Source: Hymenoscyphus infarciens (lineage: Eukaryota; Ascomycota; Leotiomycetes; Helotiales; Helotiaceae). From it: DNA of 64,000 bases. The position numbers and the translations under genes were made by a program. The stretch lies in the NCBI GenBank assembly GCA_001414345.1, contig LLCB01000204.1:1-64000 (forward strand). Direction: 5' to 3'. Under the pieces are notes generated by a model. The model was not told the origin of the DNA, did no database searches, and worked only from the letters and a program-made list of their open reading frames with translations. Each line of letters starts with the position of its first letter. Positions within the stretch are counted from its first letter, which is position 1. Below, piece after piece: positions 45,292-55,594 of the stretch.

Positions 45292-46500
45292 ATGTCGAAG
45301 AGAAACGCTTCCCAGATGCCCTCTGATGGATCCCCGGGCAAGAAGGTCAAGATGGAGGGCCCAAAGCCAATTGGTTTCACTTCACCTGGAATGAAGACCA
45401 CCGACACCCGCATTGTCGTTTTCGGTCAGGAATTTCATGTCAACTCTGACACTTTGAAGATGCTTTCTATGTTCTTCCAACGGTTCAACAATCCTATCAA
45501 CCAACCTGATCGAAAGCCAGCATTAGGAAAATTTCGGTACGAGTGGTTCACGAAGGTGGATGAGGATGGCTCATGGGGTCTATCGAGTGATCCAAAGGTA
45601 TGTGGCTCTCTACTATTGAATCGTGCCTGTTCTAACCATTATAAATACAGGACCGAGACTCTGATGTCACAGGCTTTGGCGGCGATCCGGCTCTCCAGCT
45701 TTCCTGCTTCCACAACCTATTACGTGCCTTGTTCTGTCGTCAGAGTGTTGTGGCTAATGTTGTGGAATTGTGCATGTTGACCGCGATGGCGAGTTACTAC
45801 CTATGCCTACCCGCTGTATCGAACTCCCTCTATGCAACATTGCTCAACAACGAGTCTCTCAGTCGGAGCATAGCAAGTGATCCATGCAATGCGCTCAATT
45901 GTGCATACGAACTCCGCCACGATGCCTTGTTTAGAGAAGCGATCATTTACGCACTTGGACCATGGTCGTCGCCGCGCTATGAACAGCTTGAAAGTGCAAA
46001 GTTGAGAGCCTTGGGGGGATTCCTTATGACCAAGATGGTGAACAAGCTTCACAAAGTTGAGAATCAGCTTCGCCTCATCCAAGCAAATAAGGACCTTTAT
46101 GGGGACGTGGCTCATAAATATTTCAATTCGACTTTGAACTCGTGTTACCAAGCAGGAGTAAATGGGGAGGAAGGCATCATACTTTGGCCCCAGTATTATC
46201 GAAGACTCAACAATAACCCAACTCGAGAGAAAATTCCAGATAACCTTCTTGCATCAATCCGCAGAACCTTAGAGCCTATTATCAAAAACAATCTGAAGTT
46301 GGACACTGTGGGGGTAACTTCTGGTATTGGTTCTTTCAAGGATGGGTTTCTTTGCTTTGAGGTTCTAGATGAGGAGCTCCCTTGGAACAGAGATCAACTT
46401 GATTGGTAAGAACTTGTGAGAGAACTCAACACAATTTCTTGGTTATTGCTAATTTGTAAATAGGGGTAACCTTGGTTCCGGTGATGAGGACAAGGTCTAA
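45292..46500 (+). CDS. BTB-like protein, FGQEFHV subfamily
   Basis: Exons 45292..45597, 45651..46405 and 46464..46500, 365 residues; the last intron converts an apparent stop at 46407 into a 12-residue tail GNLGSGDEDKV. The N-terminus is basic (KKVKMEG), then the BTB-like core TRIVVFGQEFHVNSDTLKM, FFQRFNNP, and the subfamily motif KFRYEWFTKVDEDGSWGL. After intron 1 comes a helical region with HNLLRALFC, LTAMASYYLCLPAVSN, ELRHDALFREAIIYALGPW and a variable C-terminus. Related broken copies lie on both sides (42.4 and 49.7 kb), so this is the surviving member of a local family. Role unknown; BTB folds usually mediate protein-protein contact. Confidence 0.82.
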
Positions 46501-47041
46501 ATTCACTGCGCTGTTGGATTTTGGCTGTTTGCAAACGGGAGCTTTAGCTGAAGTCGTTATGCTCGTCATTTTTCTTCAACCAACAATATCACATTCATAT
46601 TTCCTTAGTTATTCAATGATTGCATCAAAACTGGGGAGGAAATCCTCTATCACAACACTCGCCACCAAAAGCTGGCACAAATCACTGCAACTAGTTAGTT
46701 AATTACGAAACAAAAGCTCTATTCTAAATTGTTAGTGAATGATTCATTGTGACTTGACTAGAAGCCTTTTTTCTAAGGTATTAGGATAATTGAGTATATT
46801 TACCTAGATCGTTTCAAACAACAAGCTTCAATTGTCTCGGAAAGGTGGAACAATTCAATTGACTTCCAGATTGATACCTTAGATTATGCAATACGGATAG
46901 AACAACTGCCTTGCAGAATCTATCCAAGTACCATATGTACATATGTCCTTCAGCCGTTATGTTTAGGCTAGTCCTATCCAAGTCAACTGTTCATGGACTT
47001 GACGATTTCTTACCAAAAGTATCTTACACTAACCCAATTCT
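46501..47041. other. Intergenic region with an element copy
   Basis: 540 bases, no supported gene. A diverged BTB-associated element (46745-46930) fills much of it. Confidence 0.45.
46745..46930. repeat. BTB-associated element, diverged copy
   Basis: GGATAATTGAGTATATTTACC, GGTGGAACAATTC and GGATAGAACAACTGCC keep the order of the internal and right-end blocks. Terminal blocks are weak. Confidence 0.4.
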
Positions 47042-47780
47042 ATGGCGACTGAACAAGCAGAGTACAGTGGCGAGGCCGATGTACCAGTTGAGGGTATCCA
47101 GATCCTTGATCTCAATGTCGTCGCAGGTGAGTATAATTCCAAATACCTCTCCGCCGCACAAGATAACAATATGGTCTTACTGAAACGACCACAAGAATTA
47201 CCAGAGAATATCAAGGCCCCCAATGTCACGTCTCATGGCGCAAGGTTCTGGTCCCGAACTGCTCGCCTCACCAGAGAAGTAGATGGGGAACCAAATAAAT
47301 TCTTTCTCAAGGTTAGTACTCTTTAATTACTTTAGGGAGAAGAGAGAACCAGCAGTAACCTCAGGTTTTACTTAGACATCTTATGGAGATCGCGGAAAGG
47401 GGATTATGTCCGGGGAATACCTGGCCATGAGGTTGATGTACGAAGCGAAGTCCGACTTGGTCCCAAAACTCATTGCATGAGGAATTTATAAAACCATCCC
47501 GCATGTGCATTTCTTCTTGTCCGCCTTTCACGATATGACAGAGGAGCCCCCCCGGATCTCCAGAGTTTTTTTTTTTTGGATGCGGCTTCGTTTTATGCAC
47601 ATAACGAGCGTATGTTAGCATAATCGTTATGCGTCCCATTACTGACGCCTGTACAGACGAGTTGGGCATTTGGAGAGCTACCTAGAATAAGATTAGAGAA
47701 CCATTTATCACCGAGTATCACCAGCACTTTCCAGTATCACCGCCGGAAGAAGACCGAGATAACCGCAATGCTCTCTATGC
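47042..47780 (+). pseudogene. Fructosamine/ribulosamine-3-kinase-like gene, broken
   Basis: Exon 1 (47042..47311) encodes a start and VTSHGARFWSRTARLTRE followed by FFLK; exon 2 begins at 47376 with TSYGDRGKGIMSGEYLAMRL and VPKLIA, then meets TGA (47478-47480). The same frame continues with GIYKTIPHVHFFLSAFHDMTEE, so the TGA replaces the tryptophan/glycine expected in the family block A-W-G. Further stops follow from 47621. The motif order is that of the FN3K-like small-molecule kinases (PF03881 type) that phosphorylate sugar-amine adducts. A TGG-to-TGA change is what C-to-T (RIP-like) mutation produces. Not functional as read. Confidence 0.75.
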
Positions 47781-48180
47781 CGCGTAAGAGTTTCCATCAC
47801 CCGAGGAATATTGAAAGTGGCAGTGAGCAGGTTTTGTTGTTCCAAAGACCTAGGAAAAGTGAGAGTGGGGTATTCTACTGGACTCAATAGTTGGCAAAAG
47901 ATAAACTACGATGTGGCATAATCGGCGGAAAAGTGGGTAGATGTGAAAGCACCAGCCTTATTGTAGTACGTGCAGATATCCAAAAATTGTTTAAAGTGCT
48001 GTTTCTAGCTAAAAAGAAAATACATCCACTTTGATGCACGTTTTTCTCCCTACATGTCTGCATTGGAAGGTATACTTGCTGACGTTTTCCCATGCTGAGA
48101 AACGTCAGCTCGGCTAGAGGCATTGATTTTGGTTACTCCTATACAAGAGGGTTTCCCACCACGGGCATGTAAATGTAACT

Positions 48181-48244
48181 GAGCCCTGACCCTTAGGAGG
48201 GCTGGTCATAACGTTATGACCTGGCCCTCCTAAGGCTCGGGCTC
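48181..48244. repeat. 64-bp near-perfect palindrome
   Basis: The centre GGTCATAACGTTATGACC (48204-48221) is a perfect 18-bp palindrome. Outside it GAGCCC..CCTTAGGAGGGC pairs with GCCCTCCTAAGG..GGGCTC. This could extrude as a cruciform or be a tiny foldback element. Confidence 0.8.
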
Positions 48245-48767
48245 GCTTCTTTTTGCATGCCTGTGGGACGGGCACTGGTGCTAGAAATAGATAGCTAAGC
48301 GAGAACCAGAAAAGCACACCGCTTTTTGCCGCGTCCTAATTCTCCTAATTCTTCTTAGGAAACTTAAGCGAGAGCATAGATAGAGAAGATGTTTTGCTTA
48401 TGGAATAGAAGTAATTCTCGTAAGCCACTTTTTCCTCTTTTTTTTTCAAGCGTGCGTTAATTAGAGGTGTACTTTCTTCTTGTTTAGTTTCCAAATAGAA
48501 GCAAGACCTCAGGCGCTTTGGATTTACAAAGCCAGGACAGTGATGGCCAAATATTCAATCTAAGTAAAGCAATAGTAACCTAAACAGTCTCGGAAAAATT
48601 AATCGTAATCTGGTACCCCTCGTTTTCTCGAATCTGCTAGAACAATGAGTGCTAAGCCTTCTAAGAAATTGTCATCTTTTGGGTGTGTGTAGAATACCAG
48701 CGTTTTAGATTTCCCAGCGGAATTAGCACTCCTATCCTTCCGAAAGCTTCCCATCCGTGCCTTTCCT

Positions 48768-49055
48768 CACTTTTAAGTGTTTTGCTAAATCCCCTCACTC
48801 TTTTAACTAAATCGCCTAAACTAACCAAATTAGGACGTTTTCTAGTCGTAAACACTACTAAAGTACAAAATCATATATCTCTAACCCTAACTAAACCTAA
48901 CCAACTCTAACCTCTAGCTACTAGCCCTAACCTCAAAAACCGTCACTATCTCTTAAAATAGAGAATTAATAGCGCGTGTAATAGAAGTGCCTAATCGGGT
49001 TAGAGTCAGAGGATTTAGTCAAAAGAGTCAGGGGATTTAGCCAAATCCACTTTTA
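48768..49055. repeat. 290-bp inverted repeat (foldback/MITE-like)
   Basis: The left arm CACTTTTAA...TGCTAAATCCCCTCACTC...AACTAAATC (48768-48813) pairs with the right arm GATTTAGTC...GAGTCAGGGGATTTAGC...TTAAAAGTG in reverse (49012-49055) at roughly 85-90 percent by eye. Interior is CTAAC-rich. Confidence 0.7.
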
Positions 49056-49204
49056 ACGCTATCCTTCCTTATTATATCCCCTCTGTTAAGCGCTACTAGC
49101 CTATTATATCCTATTCCTGGCCTTTAATACGCCTATCCCTTCTAATCCTGTATAAGGCCAATTTCCTTTCCGTGCCTAGTGGGGAGGTTTGCATGTTATT
49201 CTAT

Positions 49205-49288
49205 CGTAAAGTGGGTCAGTTTATAGGGGGGGAAGTGCAGCCCCTGAACACCCCCTGGAACTCCCCTTGCAAACTGACCCACTTTACG
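49205..49288. repeat. 84-bp element with perfect 18-bp inverted ends
   Basis: CGTAAAGTGGGTCAGTTT at 49205-49222 is the exact reverse complement of 49271-49288. The C/G-rich interior contains runs of G and C. The bases just beyond the right end (TTTTATTTAGGGGCGGGG) resemble the end of the 5751-bp element, so it may be nested in or derived from a larger mariner-type element. No clear target duplication. Confidence 0.75.
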
Positions 49289-49726
49289 TTTTATTTAGGG
49301 GCGGGGGGCCTTTCTCCTCCTATCCACTCCAATCCTTCTTTTACAATTGTCCTTCCTCTCCTATCATACCCTGTCAGTGGAGTTAGCCGGTCCTATTATG
49401 TCCTAATATAGCGGGGTATCCTTCCTTATCCTGATGCCCGGGAGCGTTTAGGCGGGGAAATCTAAAACGCTGTAGAATATATTTAAAAATTAAAAATAGT
49501 ATGAGAAGAAAAAAACCGGAAGAAAGGGTAGAGAAGGTATTTCCGCATCATGGAAAAGGATCTTGTTGTACTACACAAACATAAATTTTCCCGTAGAAAT
49601 CTCTCTTCAGCCACTGAAACATCAGGTACTGGTAGAAATGTAAGTCTCAATTAAAGAGAGGAGATAGGCGCATATGTATGATTGGCAAGGGAAAAACATA
49701 AGATGAATCATAGCAACTGAGGAAAG

Positions 49727-51256
49727 TCATGCTCCCAAAATAGTTCTAACAGGATTCCCCTCAATCCGGAGGTTGAGGAGCACCCGCGCTATCTTACCAC
49801 GATTGGACGAAGGAAGAAAATTGGTGAGAATATCGATGGTGTTTTGATTGAGAAACTTCAAGCCGTTGTGTTTTCGGTGTACACTAGAATCGTAGCAGTA
49901 TATTTCGAACGGGTCCCGTGGAAGTGGCTCAGTGCTTCTATTTACGCAGAGGAACCACTGGCAAACTTTGTCTGCTTTCGGTGGAAGATTGCTGTATCTC
50001 GCTCCGCAGGGAGAAGGGTGCTGATGTAGCGTGGTTGTGTTTGCAAGGAGGTCTCGCGAATCTTTTATCCGGAAGTTCCTGCATCCTCGCCAACATCAAG
50101 GACGTGTCTGAGGTACACGGTCATAGAGTTTGGGCTTTCAAGAACATTGACGTTCTCGTACTTTGCGTCCTTCAAACATCTCAAGAAGCTTGTCAGACAG
50201 GTGACCCTCAGCAAGGAATAACTCGTTCAAAAGTTGCTGCTCAACCTCAAGGATGTCGGCCGCCAGCTCATTATCTTCTTTTTGCAATACTCAGGCGGTG
50301 TGGGCTGAACTCATTACATCACGGTTTCTCGTAGCGACCAACAATGAATGCTTGTGTGTCTTTATATAAAATTTCGTGGCGCAATTTCAAAGCTAAAGGA
50401 AACAGCTCGATACTTGTTTCGGGAATACTTTGAACGAACGTTTGACTTTTGTAGAGCGCTCCATCAACACTGCGTTATAGAACCGGAAGAGCACAGTAAT
50501 ATTCTGCTAGGCAAACTATTGTGTTTACCTCTTCGACATCTTGAATCTCGTAAGGCCTCATGCACATGGCACAAAGTAGTTTCTGGAACGCTGTAGTTTC
50601 GGCCTCCTTGTCCGTTTCTAGTTTTGAACGTTTCCAGTTTTGAAAAGTCTAAGTTGTTCTGGAAATTGTAGACTAAATAAGCCTCCAAGTGGGTACGCAG
50701 CACATGGAAGTCGTCCCAAATTTTAGAATAACTTAAAATATTAACCTAGAAACTTGGAGCAATCGACTTCCAATGTAAAAATATCCAGAACAATACTATG
50801 GATTCTGCTATGGAGTTGGAGCAACGAGAATAGATAGTACGTCTTCGCTGCCGCTGTTGTCTAACAGGAGATACGTCGTTGAAAAGGAGAAAAAGCTTAA
50901 ATCATTCACAATTGAAGCCGCAACCAAGTGCCAACTCCCATCATCGTCATCAACCTCCGTAGCCCATTCGTACTTGAATTTACTCGGGACCACGACTCCA
51001 ATTCTGCCAACCGAATGGTCTGAGACACCAGTATCGTAGTTCAATCTATGTTGAGGGGAGTCCATGAATTTTCTGCATTGTTTCAATAATAAGCTACTAC
51101 AAATCTTCTATGAAACCTGCCCTGCCCGAAGAACGCTGAAAGCGTCGTCAGAAACCTTCAGGAGAACATCTGCTACAACCCAGCCACCTGGAAGACGGTG
51201 GGCACTTTTGCCTCGACGACCGCATTACTCTTTTGCTTCTTTCTTCGTGGCACCAT
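49727..51256 (-). pseudogene. BTB-like gene, FGQEFHV subfamily, degraded
   Basis: Minus strand from ATG at 51256 (MVPRRKKQKS). Recognisable blocks occur in family order but different frames: ADVLLKVSDDAFSV, a TAG, QCRKFMDSPQH, SKFKYEWATEVDDDDGSWHL, then after an intron-like stretch TTAFQKLLCAMC, EIQDVEEVNTIVCLAEYYCALPVL, a TAA and a frameshift, IELFPLALKLRHEILY, and a C-terminal NTIDILTNFLPSSNRGKIARV ending near 49727. Several stops and at least one frameshift make it a pseudogene. It is followed 25 bases upstream of its own start by the 3' end of the next minus-strand gene. Confidence 0.75.
50695..50840. repeat. BTB-associated element inside a BTB pseudogene
   Basis: GTCCCAAATTTTAGAATAAC, ACTTGGAGCAATCG and GTTGGAGCAACGAG follow the order of internal and right-end blocks of the reference copy. 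It lies between the two coding halves of the BTB pseudogene, in what would be its intron region. Confidence 0.5.
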
Positions 51257-51281
51257 GTCTCATAATACAAGATACTCTAGT

Positions 51282-52959
51282 CTACTGAGGAGACACCAGC
51301 TGTAGATCTGCCTGCACATAACCGTTCCAGTCAAAACCCACTCCAAACTTGCATCTTTCCATCGCTTGAACCCCGGCAGCTGTATTTTTGTAAATGATAT
51401 ACCAACCGCGGTTGTCTCGGATGAGTTCATCGATCTCCTCCTCTCCCTTGATCAGGCCCTTCAACTGCTTCAAAGTTTTGTCAGAAGGAGCGTGGGCAGG
51501 CTTTGAGGCTTCCTTTCTGGTAATGGCAATATAAGGTCTGTTTGCGATATAACTCGTGGTAGATTGCTTCTTTTGCTTCTTTTGCTTCTTGGGAGCTGGA
51601 TTTGCCGCTGATAGAGGATGCTTGCGCTTCCGAAGTCTGGACTGTTGAACGGCAGTCCAGGATCGAGGAGCAGCCGATGAATGAGGGGTATTGGCAGAGA
51701 AGGCCTCTTCATTAGGGATCGCCTAGAAGTTGTTAACTTTGAAACTTCTAGATAGTCATCAATTTTCCAGAACTTACCTTGTCTTTCATAGCACGAGTTC
51801 TGCCTGGGGGTTTTTCATCACCAACAGGTACATTTGAAGGAAAACCAACAGTTGATGGTGCTTCCCGAAGGGATTGAGTGGGCCTACCACAGTCCTCTCC
51901 ATCGGGGGTTGACTAATGAACAATTTTAGTCTCTCAGCGTTCAAGAGGGTAATAATAATAAAGACCTACCTCTTCTGTCAAATCAATTGCCGTATCCGCG
52001 CTTCCTCCAACCACGACACTCGAAGCAGATATTTCCGTACCATTACACGCAGAAAGGGATTGGGTTGGTGCATCAACAGTGGATTTCTGAACAGCAACAT
52101 TTGACTTCTCGGCAGCAGTGACATTTGGGGTGGCGTTGGTGTTCTTCTTGAGAGCTTGGTGAAGTTCAACTGCAGGAAGGGGTGGGTTGGCCTCCGGATT
52201 TGGTTGCGGACCGCTTGAGGGATTGTTGGAGTGTTCTGTTGTGGCAGTAACGAGCGTCTGAAAGTCGCGATCCTTTCGACCACCAGAGACCATGTTTTGA
52301 AGTGTTCGTTCCTTCAGAGGCCCACATAGCCCTTCCAAGTCGTAGGGGTCTTGCTTGGTAAGGTACTTCTGTGTAAACTCGTTCCAGGATGGATGATTCT
52401 TATCCCACGAATGAACTTGCTTTGTGAAATTATCCGCCGAGTCCTTCAGGGCCTCCTTGAGCGAATATCGGACAGCATCCTTTTCCTGTTCTGCCATGTT
52501 TGCATTTACTAGAAATGCTTCCATGCGAGTCTCGTGGAGAACATTTGCATCATACACCTCATTGGCCATCTTCTCCAGTTCCTCCATGTTTCGCTTTCTG
52601 TATTCATCCATAGAGCTCAAATGAAGTTCCATCTTCTTGATGTTGTACTCCGAGGTAAGATACAAAGAGATTCGAATCTGTCGTTCCTTTTCCTCGTGCC
52701 GCTTAGTACCAGAAGGGTCATTTATGTCATCGCACATGGATGTAATGCCTTTATTGAGTGCGATGTCATCTTTGAGAAGCACACACGCCACTTGATTGAC
52801 GTCGTTCTTATCGGTTTCGAAAACGAATAGACCACGTTTGGTTACTTCGGCCATGAGTTGCTTGAGGTTTTGCTCCCGATATCCCCTGAGTTCGATGAGT
52901 TTCGCGGCGGTGTTCTCGTCCGAGCTATGCCACTTCTCCTGACCGGCTGAGGCGCTCAT
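51282..52959 (-). CDS. Uncharacterised protein with SUMO-interaction-like motif
   Basis: Exons 52959..51970, 51912..51778 and 51722..51282, 521 residues, all introns GT..AG and in phase. Family not recognised. Visible features: an N-terminal part that is highly helical and charged (about residues 60-210, repeated Lys/Glu heptad-like pattern such as YRKRNMEELEKMANEVYD, possible coiled coil), a Pro/Asn/Ala-rich linker, the hydrophobic-acidic stretch TAIDLTEE (residues about 323-330) typical of SUMO-interacting motifs, a basic segment KKQKKQKKQ, and an ordered C-terminal 80 residues with IRDNRGWYIIYKNTA and FGVGFDWNGYV. A nuclear protein is likely. It sits beside a BTB pseudogene but shares no motif with it. 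Confidence 0.82.
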
Positions 52960-55594
52960 CTTGAATTCGACAGTAGAGGGGTATTCTTGTGGATGGCGAG
53001 AGGATCTGCTGGAGCTCGGTGATGCTTCTCACTGAGATACCAAGGTTTTATCGCAGCGAAAAGAAGACAATTGAGTGATTGCAGGATCTTGTGTGGTGAT
53101 GAAGTTGAAGGTTAGCGAGTCTCCGTCGATTGACCAACTTAACTGAGCGATGGGCCAATAGTTGCGGAATCCGCTGGTCGTTCAGACCTGATGAAGCCGG
53201 GTAGAATTCTACCTGCTGTGTTTCAGGAATGGTGGGAATAGTTGCAGAACCAAGTCTGTCCCGGTGGGCCACTTTGCGCTTCAATTAAAAAACCCGAGCC
53301 GATCTAGCCACTTTGGGCCATAAACATCGTGGCTGTCTTGCATTTTCTTGGAGCGCAGTGAATTTGTATGGTCAGACCTCGCCTGTTTTGGACTCTTTTT
53401 CTCTTTAGGCCAAAACCCGCATTTATCTTATAGAGCGATTTTATCGCACCAAACAAAATTCAACATTTTTTGCGGCAGTAGATAACCCTACTTATCCAAT
53501 GGGGCTAGTTGTGAGCCAACTCCCAAACAACAGCTTGCTGTTGTGATTCCGCTGTTACGACCTTTAGGTCCCATAGCCAATAGCCAGACAATTTTGGTCC
53601 GTAGCCGCAAGGTTCGACGAAGACATCGCCCCGACCCTGGAGTTCTCAGATTGAGGGCGGTATTCTGGGGAGTAGCATATGTTCATGTGTTCCAGCACTT
53701 GAGAGTTCCGGTCACCACCGTTGATGAGCACAACATCATAATACGCGATGCATACCCAGTGGCTATTATCAAACCCAATTCCCGATGTTATATGTTCAGT
53801 CGAGTGATCTCTTCCTCTTATCGTTCTTTCGAGTGTGTAAAGAGTGCCAGTAGCCTACTATGACGTTACAACTTCGTCTCCAATCAAAGCCCAACATCAC
53901 AATAACAATTGATAAAGTCTCACAATAACCGAGATGCAAAGACTTGGTTTCTGCTGGTGCAGAGATGCTCTACGATACAAGTCACAGCAAGGTCTTGAAC
54001 AGTTCAAACAGCTTTACGTGGCAGTAAAAAACAATAAGCCTTAGAGGCAGATAAGGATTGATATTTTTTTTTGTTTAAAGTGGTATTAATTGCTTCACCT
54101 CAACACCGTACTATAAATTCAATATCCAAGGTAACAATAAGCTAACGACAGCTAGTTATTATCAGGAAGGGGAAGAAATATCTGAAAAGACACTAGAGAA
54201 AGAGAATGATTGACCGGGCTACTCGAGAGTGTTTAGCTCGAAACGAAGATACGTGGAGCCGAAGGAGGAGCATGAACAGCCACCATTTTACACAAAAATA
54301 GCACCAGTGTAAAGGCATTCTCAAACACAAACCTCACAGTGAAAAAGCAAGACTTTCGCTGAATCATTTCGAGTAGCCTAGTAATGAATAACACCGTATT
54401 GAATAACACCAAAATCTCTCCTCCCAAGCGTGATCATGTAACTTTACGGATCTAGATGGATGCTCTATATGCAAACCTAGAATAACATGTTATGAACTAA
54501 GAAGCAAGTGTCAGAAAACGAAAAAACCATGTACCATTTACCATTTACCATCAACCCAAAACATCAAATACCAAATACCACTCCGAAACCCGAAAACACT
54601 CCGACCTCCCACTTATTTCAGAATAACTCGAATACCTCGGAATGACGATTTTCCAAGGACATGCAATCAAAATGACAGCCCTCTCACGTGTGAGCTACCC
54701 CATTGGTTGTACTACCACATTAGCCCTCTTCTCCCCCCATTGTACCCATGATTGAACAGCTTCCAAACTTCTAGCTACAAACCCGATTATCCCAGAATAA
54801 AGCGACATGCAACAAAACCACAAGCCCCTCCCCTCATTAGTTACCCGTCTCCCCCCCCCCCCAATTGGATACCTACCCCTTCTATGCCAAAAAACCAGAT
54901 AAGCCAGAATAACTTGAACCACTGCGACATGCAACAAAAATGCAAAGTCTCTCACATGTAAGCTATCTCATTGGTCTCTTTCCCCCTCCCAAACCCCTCC
55001 ACCTCAACAAACCGGTTGAACAACTCATAATCCCATTCCCACCGCGACAAGCATCAAAAATCCCAACCCCCTCACGTGTGACCCCCCCTCATTGGTCCTA
55101 CTAACACTTGACAATTACCCCTCCTCTCCTCCCCTTTTCAATACTCTCTCCCGATTGGCCCAGCCGCCAAAGAGAAAGAGAAAAAAAGGATGAAACAGCC
55201 ACAGAAGACTCTACCTACTCGAGAATTAAGTGATGCTAATATTATCAATTATCTATATAAAATAAGACGAGAAACTCCCACAATCGGTCCCAAAAAAGCT
55301 ACGCCTACACCCCATTCCCCAGTGCCGTCCGAAATTTAATCCCAAAACTCCATCCCATATGGTATTTATTTTCCCTTGCCTTGAAAGTTAAACTCCCTGC
55401 GTCACAACAGATCCCAGCCTTGAAATACGAACTCCAGATCCCATCCATAAAACCTACACCGCAAAGAAGTGAAGCGAGAGTATAAAACGCAAAAAGAAAA
55501 CAAACGCCTTCCCAAATCGCCTCCCTTATATATCAAGCGCGTGCTTCCCTGCTCTTGCAGCTTTTGACCTCAACACCAGTACGAAAACGAAAGT
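52960..55594. other. 2.6-kb intergenic region
   Basis: Between the start of the SIM-type gene and the 3' end of the transcription factor. No supported gene; a 100-codon frame near 53.5-53.9 kb has no domain. It contains the four-unit tandem repeat at 54658-55110. Confidence 0.5.
54658..55110. repeat. Four-unit imperfect tandem repeat with CACGTG and CCAAT-type motifs
   Basis: Units begin with GACATGCAA(T/C)(A)AAA-like sequence at 54658, 54804, 54927 and 55046 (spacing 146, 123 and 119). Three units carry CTCAC(G/A)TGT followed 10-16 bases later by CATTGGT, the reverse of an ACCAATG CCAAT box; two contain a palindromic CACGTG. Each is preceded by CAGAATAA. Could be regulatory or a decayed minisatellite. 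Confidence 0.65.

Larger units (their letters stand above)
47781..49726. other. 1.9-kb gene-free region dense in inverted repeats
   Basis: Contains half of a BTB-associated element (about 47805-47850), a 64-bp palindrome (48181-48244), an inverted repeat with 45-base arms (48768-49055) and an 18-bp-arm inverted repeat (49205-49288). A short CTAACCCTAACTAAACCTAACC stretch near 48890 only resembles telomeric repeat. No gene seen. Confidence 0.6.

Noticed and set aside
48885..48935. CTAACCCTAACTAAACCTAACC, possible interstitial telomere repeat
   Set aside because: The units are irregular and lie inside the inverted repeat at 48768-49055; no run of exact TTAGGG units.
53543..53863. 106-codon plus-strand frame
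   Set aside because: No recognisable motif, lacks an ATG at its head, and sits in an intergenic stretch.
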